Source of the DNA: Pleomorphomonas sp. T1.2MG-36
GTDB lineage: Bacteria > Pseudomonadota > Alphaproteobacteria > Rhizobiales > Pleomorphomonadaceae
NCBI RefSeq assembly: GCF_950100655.1
Contig: NZ_CATNLY010000001.1
Span: 248,001-312,000 of the forward strand
Length of the DNA stretch: 64,000 nucleotides
Direction of reading: 5' to 3'
Part shown: piece by piece, positions 43,077-50,928 of the stretch
Numbering within the stretch: position 1 is the stretch's first letter
Layout: the number at the start of each line of letters is the position of its first letter
Made by a program: the position numbers and the translations under genes
Notes under the pieces: generated by a model
Databases searched by the model: none
What the model was told of the DNA's origin: nothing
What the model saw: the letters and a program-made list of their open reading frames with translations, nothing else

Positions 43077-43457
43077 TTGCAGCCCATCCATCTCTTTTCT
43101 GTCGCTTCCCGGCAAGCCGACTGGCTATCCATCCGCCAGGCGACCGTCGCGCAGAACGTCGCCAACGCCGATACGCCGAAATATCGGGCCGTCGACGTAG
43201 AACCATTTGGCGACGTCCTTTCCCAGACCCGGCTTCAGCTCGCCGCGACCAACCCGGCGCACATGGCGCCCAGCGGTCTCGACGCGGCCAAGGCGGACGT
43301 CCGCCGCGAGGATGCGTGGGAGATCACCCATTCCGGCAACTCGGTCAGTCTCGAACAGGAGATGATCAAGGCCGGCGACATCCACACCACCTTCTCCCTC
43401 AACCGCAGCATCGTCGCCGCCTTCGGCCGCATGCTGACCTCTGCCGTGAAGGGCTGA
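43077..43457 (+). CDS. flgB: Proximal rod protein FlgB
   Basis: Rod protein of 126 aa. The motif SIRQATVAQNVANADTPKYR (about 17-36) and SVSLEQEMIKAGDIHTTFSL near the C-terminus are typical of FlgB. Translation starts at TTG 43077, seven bases after GGAGG; no nearby ATG fits. It opens the rod-ring-export unit flgB-C-fliE-flgG-A-I-motE-flgH-fliL-fliP. Confidence 0.92.
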   Translation: MQPIHLFSVASRQADWLSIRQATVAQNVANADTPKYRAVDVEPFGDVLSQTRLQLAATNPAHMAPSGLDAAKADVRREDAWEITHSGNSVSLEQEMIKAGDIHTTFSLNRSIVAAFGRMLTSAVKG

Positions 43458-43460
43458 CCG

Positions 43461-43877
43461 ATGGACCAGCTAGCCGCCGCGCTCAGGATTTCCGGATCGG
43501 GCATGCAGGCCCAGTCGACGCGCATGCGCGTCGTCTCCGAGAACCTCGCCAATGCCCAATCGACCGGACGGACCCCGGGCGCCGACCCCTATCGCCGCAA
43601 GACGGTGACCTTCGCCGAGGAAATGGATCGCGCCATGGGCGCGCCGACGGTCGTCGTCAAGGACATCGGGTCCGATCGCAGCCCCTTCTCGGTGAGCCAC
43701 GACCCCGGCAACCCGGCCGCCGACACCGACGGCAACGTCAAAATGCCCAACGTCAACGTGCTCATCGAGCTCAGCGACCTTCGCCAGGCCAATCGGTCCT
43801 ACTCGGCCAACGTCGAGGCGATCAGTCAGGCCCGCTCGATGTTGACGATGAACATCGACCTCCTGAGGAACTCGTGA
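43461..43877 (+). CDS. flgC: Proximal rod protein FlgC
   Basis: Rod protein of 138 aa. It has the N-terminal rod motif RISGSGMQAQSTRMRVVSEN, with LANAQSTG, and the C-terminal VNVLIELSDLRQANRSYSAN, which resembles the FlgC/FlgG ending. It lies three bases after flgB, and its stop overlaps the fliE start (TGATG). Confidence 0.93.
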   Translation: MDQLAAALRISGSGMQAQSTRMRVVSENLANAQSTGRTPGADPYRRKTVTFAEEMDRAMGAPTVVVKDIGSDRSPFSVSHDPGNPAADTDGNVKMPNVNVLIELSDLRQANRSYSANVEAISQARSMLTMNIDLLRNS

Positions 43878-44212
43878 TGCTGAACCCCATCTCCTCGCTC
43901 GATTTCAACCTTGATCGGTTGTCGCCGCCGACCGCCGCCCCGGCCGTTCGTACCCCGATGCCCACCGAAACCGCTGCCTCGGCGGTCGCCAAGCCGGTCG
44001 ATTTCATGGATGTGCTCGCCGAAGTCTCAGGCTCGGCCATTGCCGACCTCAGGGCGGGCGAAGCCGCCTCCCTTGCCGGCATGGAGGGCAAGATGAGCGT
44101 GCAGCAGGTCGTCGAGGCGGTGATGTCCGCCGAGAAGTCGCTACAGACCGCCCTCGCCGTTCGCGACAAGGTCGTGTCCGCCTATCAGGAAATCGGCCGC
44201 ATGGCCATTTGA
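43877..44212 (+). CDS. fliE: MS ring-rod junction protein FliE
   Basis: Protein of 111 aa. The C-terminal part ([39 protein letters not shown]) is the conserved FliE region that links the FliF ring to the proximal rod. The N-terminal 50 residues are Pro/Ala-rich. ATG 43877 overlaps the flgC stop. Ten bases separate it from flgG. Confidence 0.92.
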   Translation: MLNPISSLDFNLDRLSPPTAAPAVRTPMPTETAASAVAKPVDFMDVLAEVSGSAIADLRAGEAASLAGMEGKMSVQQVVEAVMSAEKSLQTALAVRDKVVSAYQEIGRMAI

Positions 44213-44222
44213 GGAGCCAGAG

Positions 44223-45011
44223 ATGAAAGCGCTCGCCATCGCCGCCACCGGCATGACCGCCCAACAGCTCAACGTCGAGGTCATCGCCCACAACATCGCC
44301 AACATCAACACGACCGCCTTCAAGCGTTCGCGTGCCGAGTTCACCGACCTGCTGTACCAGACCCAGCGCATGCAGGGCGTGCCCAACCAGGGCGGTCAGT
44401 CGGTCATTCCCGAAGGGGTTCGGCAAGGGCTCGGCGTCCGCGCCGCCGCCATCCGCAACCTGCATCTGCAGGGCGGCCTGACCCTGACCGGCAACACCTA
44501 CGACATGGCGATCGACGGTCGCGGTTGGTTCCAGGTCGACGGGCCGAACGGCGAAACGCTCTATACCCGAGCCGGGGCCTTCAACAAGAATGCCGACGGC
44601 CAGCTCGTGACGCTGGACGGCTACGCGGTGCAGCCGGCGATCATCGTGCCGACGGACGCCACCGACCTGACGGTCAACGAATCCGGCGAGATCTTCGCCA
44701 CCGTTCCCGGACAGGCGGCGCCGCAGTCGCTCGGCCAACTCTCGCTCGCCAACTTCACCAACGACGTCGGCCTCGAACCGATCGGCGGCAACCTTTACCG
44801 CGAAACGCTCGCCTCGGGCACACCGGTAGCCGGCATCCCCACCGACCCGGGCTTCGGCAAGATCCGCCAGAAGTATCTCGAAGCCTCCAACGTCGATCCC
44901 GTCTCCGAGATCACCGAGCTCATCTCGGCCCAGCGCGCCTACGAGATGAACTCCAAGGTCATCCAGGCGGCCGACTCCATGGCCGGCACCATCTCAAACG
45001 GGCTGCGCTGA
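44223..45011 (+). CDS. flgG: Distal rod protein FlgG
   Basis: Distal rod protein of 262 aa, the normal length. The N-terminus [20 protein letters not shown] with [15 protein letters not shown], the internal [20 protein letters not shown], and the C-terminus [20 protein letters not shown] are diagnostic. GAGGAG precedes the start. It is the main drive-shaft subunit and is followed by the P- and L-ring genes. Confidence 0.95.
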   Translation: MKALAIAATGMTAQQLNVEVIAHNIANINTTAFKRSRAEFTDLLYQTQRMQGVPNQGGQSVIPEGVRQGLGVRAAAIRNLHLQGGLTLTGNTYDMAIDGRGWFQVDGPNGETLYTRAGAFNKNADGQLVTLDGYAVQPAIIVPTDATDLTVNESGEIFATVPGQAAPQSLGQLSLANFTNDVGLEPIGGNLYRETLASGTPVAGIPTDPGFGKIRQKYLEASNVDPVSEITELISAQRAYEMNSKVIQAADSMAGTISNGLR

Positions 45012-45030
45012 CGCCGGAAAGGCCGTTGCC

Positions 45031-45501
45031 ATGAAACGCCTGCTGCTCATTGCCGCCCTTGCCTTCCTGGCTACCGGCCTCCTCGCGCTCCGGCCGGCCG
45101 ACGCCCAGATGGTGTCGACGCTGCCGGTGCCCGGCATCACAATCTATCCCGGCGATCCGATCACCGATGACATGCTGACCGAACGCCGCTTCCGCCTGAC
45201 GCGGGCGTCCCTCGAAGCTGTCGTCGCCGGTCGCGAAATGCTGGTCGGCAAGGTGGCACGGCGCACCCTGCTTCCAGGGCAACCGATTACCGTCAACGCG
45301 GTCGAGAGCGCCAAGTTGGTACGGCGCGGCGTCCCGGTACGTCTCGTGTTCGTCGAAGGCGGACTGACCATCATCACCTACGCCGAGCCGATGCAGTCGG
45401 GCAGCGTCGGCGAGGTGATCCGCGTGCGCAACACCGAGTCCGGCACCGTCATCGTCGGCGTCGTCCAGGCCGATGGCAGTATCGTCGTAGGAAAGAGCTG
45501 A
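45031..45501 (+). CDS. flgA: P-ring chaperone FlgA (short form)
   Basis: Periplasmic protein of 156 aa with a signal peptide (LLLIAALAFLATGLLALRPADA). The SAF domain follows: MLTERRFRLTRASLEAVVAG, then GKVARRTLLPGQPITVNAV, and the C-terminal GEVIRVRNTESGTVIVG. It is shorter than enteric FlgA (about 220 aa) and lacks the N-terminal wing, as in related bacteria. It helps FlgI polymerise into the P ring. Its stop overlaps the flgI start by one base. Confidence 0.93.
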   Translation: MKRLLLIAALAFLATGLLALRPADAQMVSTLPVPGITIYPGDPITDDMLTERRFRLTRASLEAVVAGREMLVGKVARRTLLPGQPITVNAVESAKLVRRGVPVRLVFVEGGLTIITYAEPMQSGSVGEVIRVRNTESGTVIVGVVQADGSIVVGKS

Positions 45502-46838
45502 TGCGCGTCCTTATCGCCGGCCTCGTCGCCGGTCTCGTTGCCTTCCAGCCAGCCGCCGCCCAGGACGGTTCGCGGATGCCGATCACCCTCAACCCGCAGA
45601 CCGGCGAGGTGATGAGCGTCGTCGACGGGCCCCTGCCCTTCGCCGGCCAGGACGGTCCGACGCTTCTGGCCGCCGACATGGCGCCGAACTCGCCTCTGCC
45701 GCCCCCGCCCACCGTCACCTCCGTGGTGCCGCGAACCGGACCGGAACCCAAGGCGCCGAGCACGCCGGACACCATGGTCCATTCCTTGGCGCCGGGGGAC
45801 GTGCGCATCAAGGACATCGCCGCGATCGAAGGTGTCCGCGAGAACCAGCTCGTCGGCTACGGCCTCGTCGTCGGTCTCCAGGGCACCGGTGACACGTTGC
45901 GCAACGCCGCCTTTTCCGAGCAGTCGCTTCAGTCGATGCTGGAGCGCCTCGGCGTCAACGTCCGCGACAGCGCGCTTCGGACACGCAACATCGCCGCGGT
46001 GATCGCCACTGCGGAACTGCCCGCCTTTGCCGGTGCCGGCTCGCGCATCGACGTCAATGTCGCTTCACTTGGCGATGCCAGCTCGCTGCAGGGCGGCACC
46101 CTGATCATCACCCAGTTGGCCGGCGCCGATGGCGAGGTCTATGCCGTGGCGCAAGGGCCGATCGCCGTCACCGGCTACAGCGCCGCCGGCATGGCCGAGA
46201 GCGTCCAGAAGGGTACGCCGACGGCCGGGCGCATTCCGAACGGGGCGCTTATCGAGCGCGAGCTGCAGACAAATCTCGACGGGCTCGGCGCATTGACCTT
46301 CAAACTGCGTAACCCCGATTTCCGCACCGCCATCCGCATCACCGACGCCATCAACAGCTACAGCCGCCGCCGCTACGGTGCCGCGGTCGCCGAGGAGCGC
46401 GACTATCGCACCGTGGCACTGATCAAGCCTCGCGGCATGTCGGCGGCTCGCTTCATCGCCGAGATCGAGGGACTGCCGGTGCGGCCGGATTCGCCGGCTC
46501 GCGTCGTCATCGACGAGCGCTCGGGAACGGTGGTGATGGGCGCCGACGTCCGCATATCGACCGTCGCCATCACTCATGGCAACCTCAGCATCCGTGTCTC
46601 CGAGGCGCCGGTCGCCTCCCAGCCGGCACCGTTCTCGAACGGCGAAACGGTGGTGCTGCCCCGCACCATGGTCGATGCCAGCGAAAGCGGCGGCAACCTC
46701 GCCATCATCGGCGGGACCGACCTTCAGACCCTGGTTCGCGGCCTCAACCAGATCGGCCTCAAGCCGACCGGCGTCATCGCCATCGTCCAGGCCATGAAGA
46801 CCGCCGGCGCGCTCCAGGCCGATCTCGTGGTGCAATGA
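45501..46838 (+). CDS. flgI: Flagellar P-ring protein FlgI
   Basis: P-ring subunit of 445 aa, longer than usual because of about 90 residues after the signal peptide (VLIAGLVAGLVAFQPAAA) that are rich in Pro and Thr. The conserved body starts at VRIKDIAAIEGVRENQLVGY and contains TPTAGRIPNGALIERE-type and NPDFRTAIRITDAIN segments. The C-terminus LVRGLNQIGLKPTGVIAIVQ is diagnostic. The extra N-terminal segment is unusual compared with enteric FlgI (about 365 aa). Confidence 0.94.
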   Translation: MRVLIAGLVAGLVAFQPAAAQDGSRMPITLNPQTGEVMSVVDGPLPFAGQDGPTLLAADMAPNSPLPPPPTVTSVVPRTGPEPKAPSTPDTMVHSLAPGDVRIKDIAAIEGVRENQLVGYGLVVGLQGTGDTLRNAAFSEQSLQSMLERLGVNVRDSALRTRNIAAVIATAELPAFAGAGSRIDVNVASLGDASSLQGGTLIITQLAGADGEVYAVAQGPIAVTGYSAAGMAESVQKGTPTAGRIPNGALIERELQTNLDGLGALTFKLRNPDFRTAIRITDAINSYSRRRYGAAVAEERDYRTVALIKPRGMSAARFIAEIEGLPVRPDSPARVVIDERSGTVVMGADVRISTVAITHGNLSIRVSEAPVASQPAPFSNGETVVLPRTMVDASESGGNLAIIGGTDLQTLVRGLNQIGLKPTGVIAIVQAMKTAGALQADLVVQ

Positions 46839-46925
46839 ATCATGTCCCTGCACGGGATCAGCCCCGCGCAAGTCTGCGGTGCGATCCTTCTCGGCATGAG
46901 TTCAACGACTGAAGAGGTTTTCGGC

Positions 46926-47492
46926 ATGACGTCGATCCGACGGCGCCTTCCGGTTCGCCTGCTCGCGACCGTCGTGGCGGTTCTGTTTTGCCCGATCCTG
47001 ACGCAGGCGGCGGAAACGGAAGCGAAGACGGTGTCGCCGGTCGAAACCGCCGCCACCAGTCACTCCGGCCTCGAAATGCGGGCACTGACCGAAGAGGCGC
47101 GCCAATATTGCGTCAACATTCGCGACGTCGCCGCCGATGCCCGTTACGCCTGGCAGAAGTCGACGTTGGAAGAGCTCGACAAGCGCGTGGAGGAACGGAT
47201 CGCCGCGCTCGAGGAAAAGCGCGCCGAATACGAGAGCTGGCTCAAGAAGCGCGAGGATTTCCTCGCCGCTGCCCGCGACGACATCGTGGCCATCTACGCC
47301 AAGATGCGGCCCGAAGCCGCAGCCGGCCAGCTCACCGCCCTCGATGACGAGATGGCGGCCGCAGTGCTGGCACGGCTCAACGCGCGCGCGTCCAGCGCCA
47401 TTCTCAACGAAATGGACCCTGCCCGCGCCTCTCAGCTCGCCAGCACGCTCGCCGGCATGACCGAACTGTCCGCAAAAGGAGAAACTCCTTGA
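46926..47492 (+). CDS. motE: MotE-like periplasmic protein
   Basis: Protein of 188 aa with a signal peptide (LLATVVAVLFCPILTQAA), a coiled coil (LEELDKRVEERIAALEEKRA) and a C-terminal helical pair (IYAKMRPEAAAGQLTALDDE, ARLNARASSAILNEMDPARA) of the MgtE-N/MotE type. In Sinorhizobium MotE is a periplasmic chaperone for the stator-associated MotC, which is encoded here at 54655. ATG 46926 is chosen because it gives a normal signal peptide; the upstream ATG 46842 adds 28 unlikely residues. It overlaps flgH by four bases. Confidence 0.85.
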   Translation: MTSIRRRLPVRLLATVVAVLFCPILTQAAETEAKTVSPVETAATSHSGLEMRALTEEARQYCVNIRDVAADARYAWQKSTLEELDKRVEERIAALEEKRAEYESWLKKREDFLAAARDDIVAIYAKMRPEAAAGQLTALDDEMAAAVLARLNARASSAILNEMDPARASQLASTLAGMTELSAKGETP

Positions 47493-48172
47493 GGCACGCC
47501 CTGCTTCTCATCGCCGGCTTCGCCCTCGTCGGCTGCAACACGTCCAACGATCTCAACACCGAACCGGCTATGTCGCAGGTTGGCGCGGCGCTGCCCCTCA
47601 ATGCGCTCACCCCCGCGCCCACCATGTTCCGGGATCCCAACTCCACCTACGTCCACGGTGGCGAGGGACTGTTCCGGGATTCCCGTGCCCGTCAGGTCGG
47701 CGACGTCCTCACCGTTCTGATCCAGATGAACGACAAGGCCGCTCTCGACAACTCGTCGGAACGCTCCCGCGTTTCCACTGCCGGGTTCGGTGCCGGTTTC
47801 GGTTTCTCGGTTGCCGGCGAAGGGTCGGACGCCAGCCTCGACGGCAGCGTCAATTCCTCCTCGCGCTCGAAGGGCGCAGGCGCCGTCGAGCGCTCCGAGG
47901 CGATCAAGGTCACCTTGGCGGCGGTCGTCACCAGCGTTCTGCCCAATGGAAATCTGATCATCTCCGGTTCGCAGGAAATGCGCGTCAACTACGAGATGAG
48001 GGTGGTCAACATCCAGGGCATCGTTCGCCAGCGCGACATTTCCGGCACCAACGTCGTGCCCTACGAGAAGATCGCCGAGGCGCGCATTTCCTACGGCGGT
48101 CGCGGCCGATTGACCGAGGTGCAGCAGCCCGGCGTGCTGCACCAGATTTACGATCGCGTGGCTCCATTCTGA
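47489..48172 (+). CDS. flgH: Flagellar L-ring lipoprotein FlgH
   Basis: Outer-membrane L-ring subunit of 227 aa. A lipoprotein signal peptide ends in the lipobox LVGC (Cys at about 16). The body has LFRDSRARQVGDVLTVLIQM, SNGNLIISGSQE-type and VRQRDISGTNVVPYEKIAEA segments typical of FlgH. It starts with TTG 47489, eight bases after AAAGGAG, overlapping the motE stop. Confidence 0.94.
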   Translation: MRHALLLIAGFALVGCNTSNDLNTEPAMSQVGAALPLNALTPAPTMFRDPNSTYVHGGEGLFRDSRARQVGDVLTVLIQMNDKAALDNSSERSRVSTAGFGAGFGFSVAGEGSDASLDGSVNSSSRSKGAGAVERSEAIKVTLAAVVTSVLPNGNLIISGSQEMRVNYEMRVVNIQGIVRQRDISGTNVVPYEKIAEARISYGGRGRLTEVQQPGVLHQIYDRVAPF

Positions 48173-48180
48173 GAGGCAGC

Positions 48181-48705
48181 ATGGCCAAGCTCCCGCTTCC
48201 AGCCGCCCGCGAGGCGACGCCCACCGAGGCCGACACGGAGATGCGCCGGTCGCCGCTGCCCGAACGCGGGGGCGTGCTGAAGCCGGCGTTCTTCCTCACG
48301 GTCCTGGCGGTCGCCGCCGGCCTCGGCCTCGGCGTCCATCTCGTCCGCTATGCGCAGATCGCCGACGCTGGCCAGCAGCAGGACGCCGCCGCCGGTGGCG
48401 AGCACGATCCCCTGACGTCGCGGCTCTATCGCCTGAAGCCGATCGTGACCAATCTGACGGAGCCCGCCGATGTCTGGCTGCGTCTCGACGCCGCGATCGT
48501 CTTCGAAGACGAGATGCCCAACTCCGAAATCGTCTCGGCTGAAATATCCGAAGACCTGCTTGCCTTCCTGAAGACGTTGAAGGTCGGGCAGCTCGAGGGC
48601 GCCACCCAGCTCCAGCACCTCCGCGAAGACCTCCGGGACCGGGTCGCCATCCGTTCGGGCGGCGACGTACGCGATCTCATCATCGAAAGTCTGGTCGTCC
48701 AGTGA
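48181..48705 (+). CDS. fliL: Flagellar stator-associated protein FliL
   Basis: Single-span inner-membrane protein of 174 aa. A 38-residue cytoplasmic N-terminus is followed by the span (AFFLTVLAVAAGLGLGVHLV, about 39-58) and a periplasmic SPFH-like domain with YRLKPIVTNLTEPADVWLRL and the C-terminal LREDLRDRVAIRSGGDVRDL. FliL supports stator function around MotAB. It overlaps fliP by four bases (GTGA). Confidence 0.93.
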   Translation: MAKLPLPAAREATPTEADTEMRRSPLPERGGVLKPAFFLTVLAVAAGLGLGVHLVRYAQIADAGQQQDAAAGGEHDPLTSRLYRLKPIVTNLTEPADVWLRLDAAIVFEDEMPNSEIVSAEISEDLLAFLKTLKVGQLEGATQLQHLREDLRDRVAIRSGGDVRDLIIESLVVQ

Positions 48706-49460
48706 AAAAAATCCTGCTCGCCATCCTGTTGTTGGCTGCCATGGGCACGCCGGCCCTCGCGCAGATTCCCGGTCTTGGCGGCAGCATCCCCGATCTCGGC
48801 TCGCTGATCCCCGCCGGCGAAGGATCGGCCTCCGGCCGCATCGTCCAACTGGTGGCACTCCTGACGGTGCTGTCGGTGGCGCCTGGCCTGCTGATCATGG
48901 TGACGAGCTTCACGCGCATCGTCGTGGCCTTGTCCTTCCTGCGGTCCGGAATCGGCCTGCAGACGACGCCGGCCAATCTCATCCTGATCAGTCTGGCGCT
49001 GTTCATGACCTTCTACGTCATGGCGCCAACCTTCGACCGGGCCTGGAACGATGGCGTGTTGCCGTTGACCCGCAATGAAATCTCCGAGGAAGTGGCCTTC
49101 GAGAAGATCTCCGATCCGTTCCGGGACTTCATGGCCCAGCGCGTCCGCGACAAGGACCTGAAGCTGTTCGACGATCTCGCCGCCGAACATCTCGGCATCA
49201 AGACCGAGAGCGGAGCGACGCCGCTGCGTGTCCTCATACCGGCCTTCATGATCTCGGAACTGCGGCGCGGCTTCGAGATCGGCTTCCTGATCGCACTGCC
49301 CTTCCTGGTCATCGACATGATCGTGGCGACGCTCACCATGTCCATGGGCATGATGATGCTGCCCCCGACCGTGCTGTCGCTGCCCTTCAAGGTATTGTTC
49401 TTCGTGCTGATCGACGGCTGGAACATGCTGGTCGGCGGCCTGGTGCGCTCGTTCTTCTAG
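48702..49460 (+). CDS. fliP: Flagellar export gate protein FliP
   Basis: Export gate protein of 252 aa with a cleavable-type N-terminus (ILLAILLLAAMGTPALA) and four spans. The family motifs LLIMVTSFTRIVVALSFLRS and the C-terminal LPFLVIDMIVATLTMSMGMM with PPTVLSLPFKVLFFVLIDGW are unmistakable. It starts at GTG 48702 and closes the flgB unit. No fliO is visible beside it. Confidence 0.95.
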   Translation: MKKILLAILLLAAMGTPALAQIPGLGGSIPDLGSLIPAGEGSASGRIVQLVALLTVLSVAPGLLIMVTSFTRIVVALSFLRSGIGLQTTPANLILISLALFMTFYVMAPTFDRAWNDGVLPLTRNEISEEVAFEKISDPFRDFMAQRVRDKDLKLFDDLAAEHLGIKTESGATPLRVLIPAFMISELRRGFEIGFLIALPFLVIDMIVATLTMSMGMMMLPPTVLSLPFKVLFFVLIDGWNMLVGGLVRSFF

Positions 49461-49479
49461 CCACCACTCAATACTGCCT

Positions 49480-49515
49480 GCAAAAGCCCGCTTCCTCATC
49501 GGAGCGGGCTTTTGC
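49480..49515 (+). terminator. Rho-independent terminator after fliP
   Basis: GCAAAAGCCCGCTTCC (49480-49495) pairs with GGAGCGGGCTTTTGC (49501-49515) with one bulge. It lies 20 bases after the fliP stop and isolates the flagellin gene from the upstream unit. Confidence 0.82.
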
Positions 49516-49576
49516 ATGTCCTCTTGCCGAAGATCGGCCCGCAAAATCGAGCTTTTGGGAGCCTTCTTGGCAGGTC

Positions 49577-49589
49577 AGCTTCGCGCAAG
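49577..49589 (+). promoter_or_regulatory. Shared flagellar upstream element (flagellin copy)
   Basis: AGCTTCGCGCAAG, identical over 13 bases to the flgE copy and 138 bases before the flagellin start. The longer distance leaves room for a structured leader. Confidence 0.65.
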
Positions 49590-49618
49590 CCTCGTCTGAC
49601 AAGGTAAGGCCATGGCAG

Positions 49619-49638
49619 GTTGGATCGCTCAGCCAACG
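49619..49638 (+). other. Small stem-loop in the probable flagellin leader
   Basis: GTTGG (49619-49623) and CCAAC (49634-49638) can pair around a ten-base loop, about 90 bases before the start codon. It could be part of a leader recognised by FlbT, but a five-pair stem is weak evidence. Confidence 0.3.
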
Positions 49639-49727
49639 AGGAGGATCCAAGGGCATGATGCCGCTCCTGCCATCCCGGTGAAAATCCGGAATGTCCCATC
49701 TCACTCATCCAAAAGGGACATACGAAA

Positions 49728-50738
49728 ATGGCCAGCCTTCTGACCAACGCCGCGGCAATGACCGCCCTCCAGACCCTCGCGTCCACCAACAAGTCGCTCG
49801 ACACGACGCAGAACCGCATTTCGACGGGCATGCGCATCTCGACGGCTTCCGACGGTGCCGCCTACTGGTCGATCGCCACCACCATGCGCTCCGACAACAA
49901 GTCGCTGTCCGCCGTGCAGGACAGCCTTGGTCTCGGCGCCGCCACGGTGGACGTGCAGTACACCGCCCTCGAAGCGACCGTCAAAGAGCTCACCGAGATC
50001 GGCAAGCTGCTCGTCAGTGCCAAGACCCCGGGTGTCAACCGCGGCCAGATCCAGGAAGACATCAAGGCCCGTCTCGGCCAGATGAGCTCCATCGCCTCGT
50101 CGTCGGTGTTCAATAGCGAGAACTGGCTGTCGATCGACTCCGCCGCCGGTGACTTCAACAAGGACAAGTCGGTCGTCGCCTCCTTCTCGCGCGTCGGCGA
50201 CGCGATCTCGATCGAGACGATCAAGGTCGACGTGAACGAGATCAAGCTCTACGACGCCAACACCGCTGCGGCGCTTCCGACGCCGGCCACCGCGCCGACG
50301 GCTGCAGCCCCCGGTGCCGTCAAGATGGACGGTCGCGGCCTGTTCGACGCCAGTTGGCAGGTCTGGAACGACAATCTCGCCACGCCGGGCGTCGTTTCCC
50401 TGTCGATCAAGGATCTCGATATTTCGTCCCTGACCGACTCCGCCGACCATCAGGCGACACTGTCGTCCTACATCGAGATCGTCGATGCCGCCCTCAGCAA
50501 GCTGACCGACGGCGCCTCGAACCTCGGTGCCGTCAAGAACCGCATCGACACGCAGAAGGACTTCGTCCAGGCGCTGACCGATGCCATCGGCCGCGGTATC
50601 GGCCAGCTCGTCGATGCCGACATGAACGCCGAGTCGACCCGCCTCCAGGCCCTGCAGACCCAGCAGCAGCTCGGCATTCAGGCGCTGTCGATCGCCAACT
50701 CCAACAGCCAGAACATCCTGTCGCTGTTCCGCGGCTGA
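49728..50738 (+). CDS. Flagellin
   Basis: Filament subunit of 336 aa. The N-terminal D0/D1 region (MASLLTNAAAMTALQTLAST, LDTTQNRISTGMRISTASDG) and the C-terminal D0/D1 region (QALTDAIGRGIGQLVDADMN, QQLGIQALSIANSNSQNILS) are Rhizobiales-type. The short variable middle contains an Ala/Pro/Thr stretch (about residues 182-202). It is the only flagellin gene in the window, whereas relatives often carry several. It has its own upstream element, leader and terminator, and is probably subject to FlbT/FlaF control. Confidence 0.95.
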   Translation: MASLLTNAAAMTALQTLASTNKSLDTTQNRISTGMRISTASDGAAYWSIATTMRSDNKSLSAVQDSLGLGAATVDVQYTALEATVKELTEIGKLLVSAKTPGVNRGQIQEDIKARLGQMSSIASSSVFNSENWLSIDSAAGDFNKDKSVVASFSRVGDAISIETIKVDVNEIKLYDANTAAALPTPATAPTAAAPGAVKMDGRGLFDASWQVWNDNLATPGVVSLSIKDLDISSLTDSADHQATLSSYIEIVDAALSKLTDGASNLGAVKNRIDTQKDFVQALTDAIGRGIGQLVDADMNAESTRLQALQTQQQLGIQALSIANSNSQNILSLFRG

Positions 50739-50770
50739 GCGAACACCACCCGCTCGAAGCCGTATGGAAG

Positions 50771-50797
50771 CCACGCCCTCCGGGGCGTGGTTTTTTT
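50771..50797 (+). terminator. Rho-independent terminator of the flagellin gene
   Basis: CCACGCCC / GGGCGTGG stem with a TCCG loop, followed directly by seven T. It lies 32 bases after the stop codon and is the most canonical terminator in the window. Confidence 0.93.
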
Positions 50798-50828
50798 CTT
50801 GGCGGCGGTGCCCGCCTCGCTGGCGGCA

Positions 50829-50841
50829 ATGCTCGCACAAG
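50829..50841 (+). promoter_or_regulatory. Shared flagellar upstream element (fliF copy)
   Basis: ATGCTCGCACAAG; its last ten bases are identical to the motA copy. It ends 87 bases before fliF and lies just after the flagellin terminator. Confidence 0.55.
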
Positions 50842-50928
50842 TTTCCCGACCGACACTTGGCGGCAAGACGCACCCGGACCGCCCGCCGGCTCCGACCCTG
50901 ACGCAACGGACCGCATCGAGATCGACAG

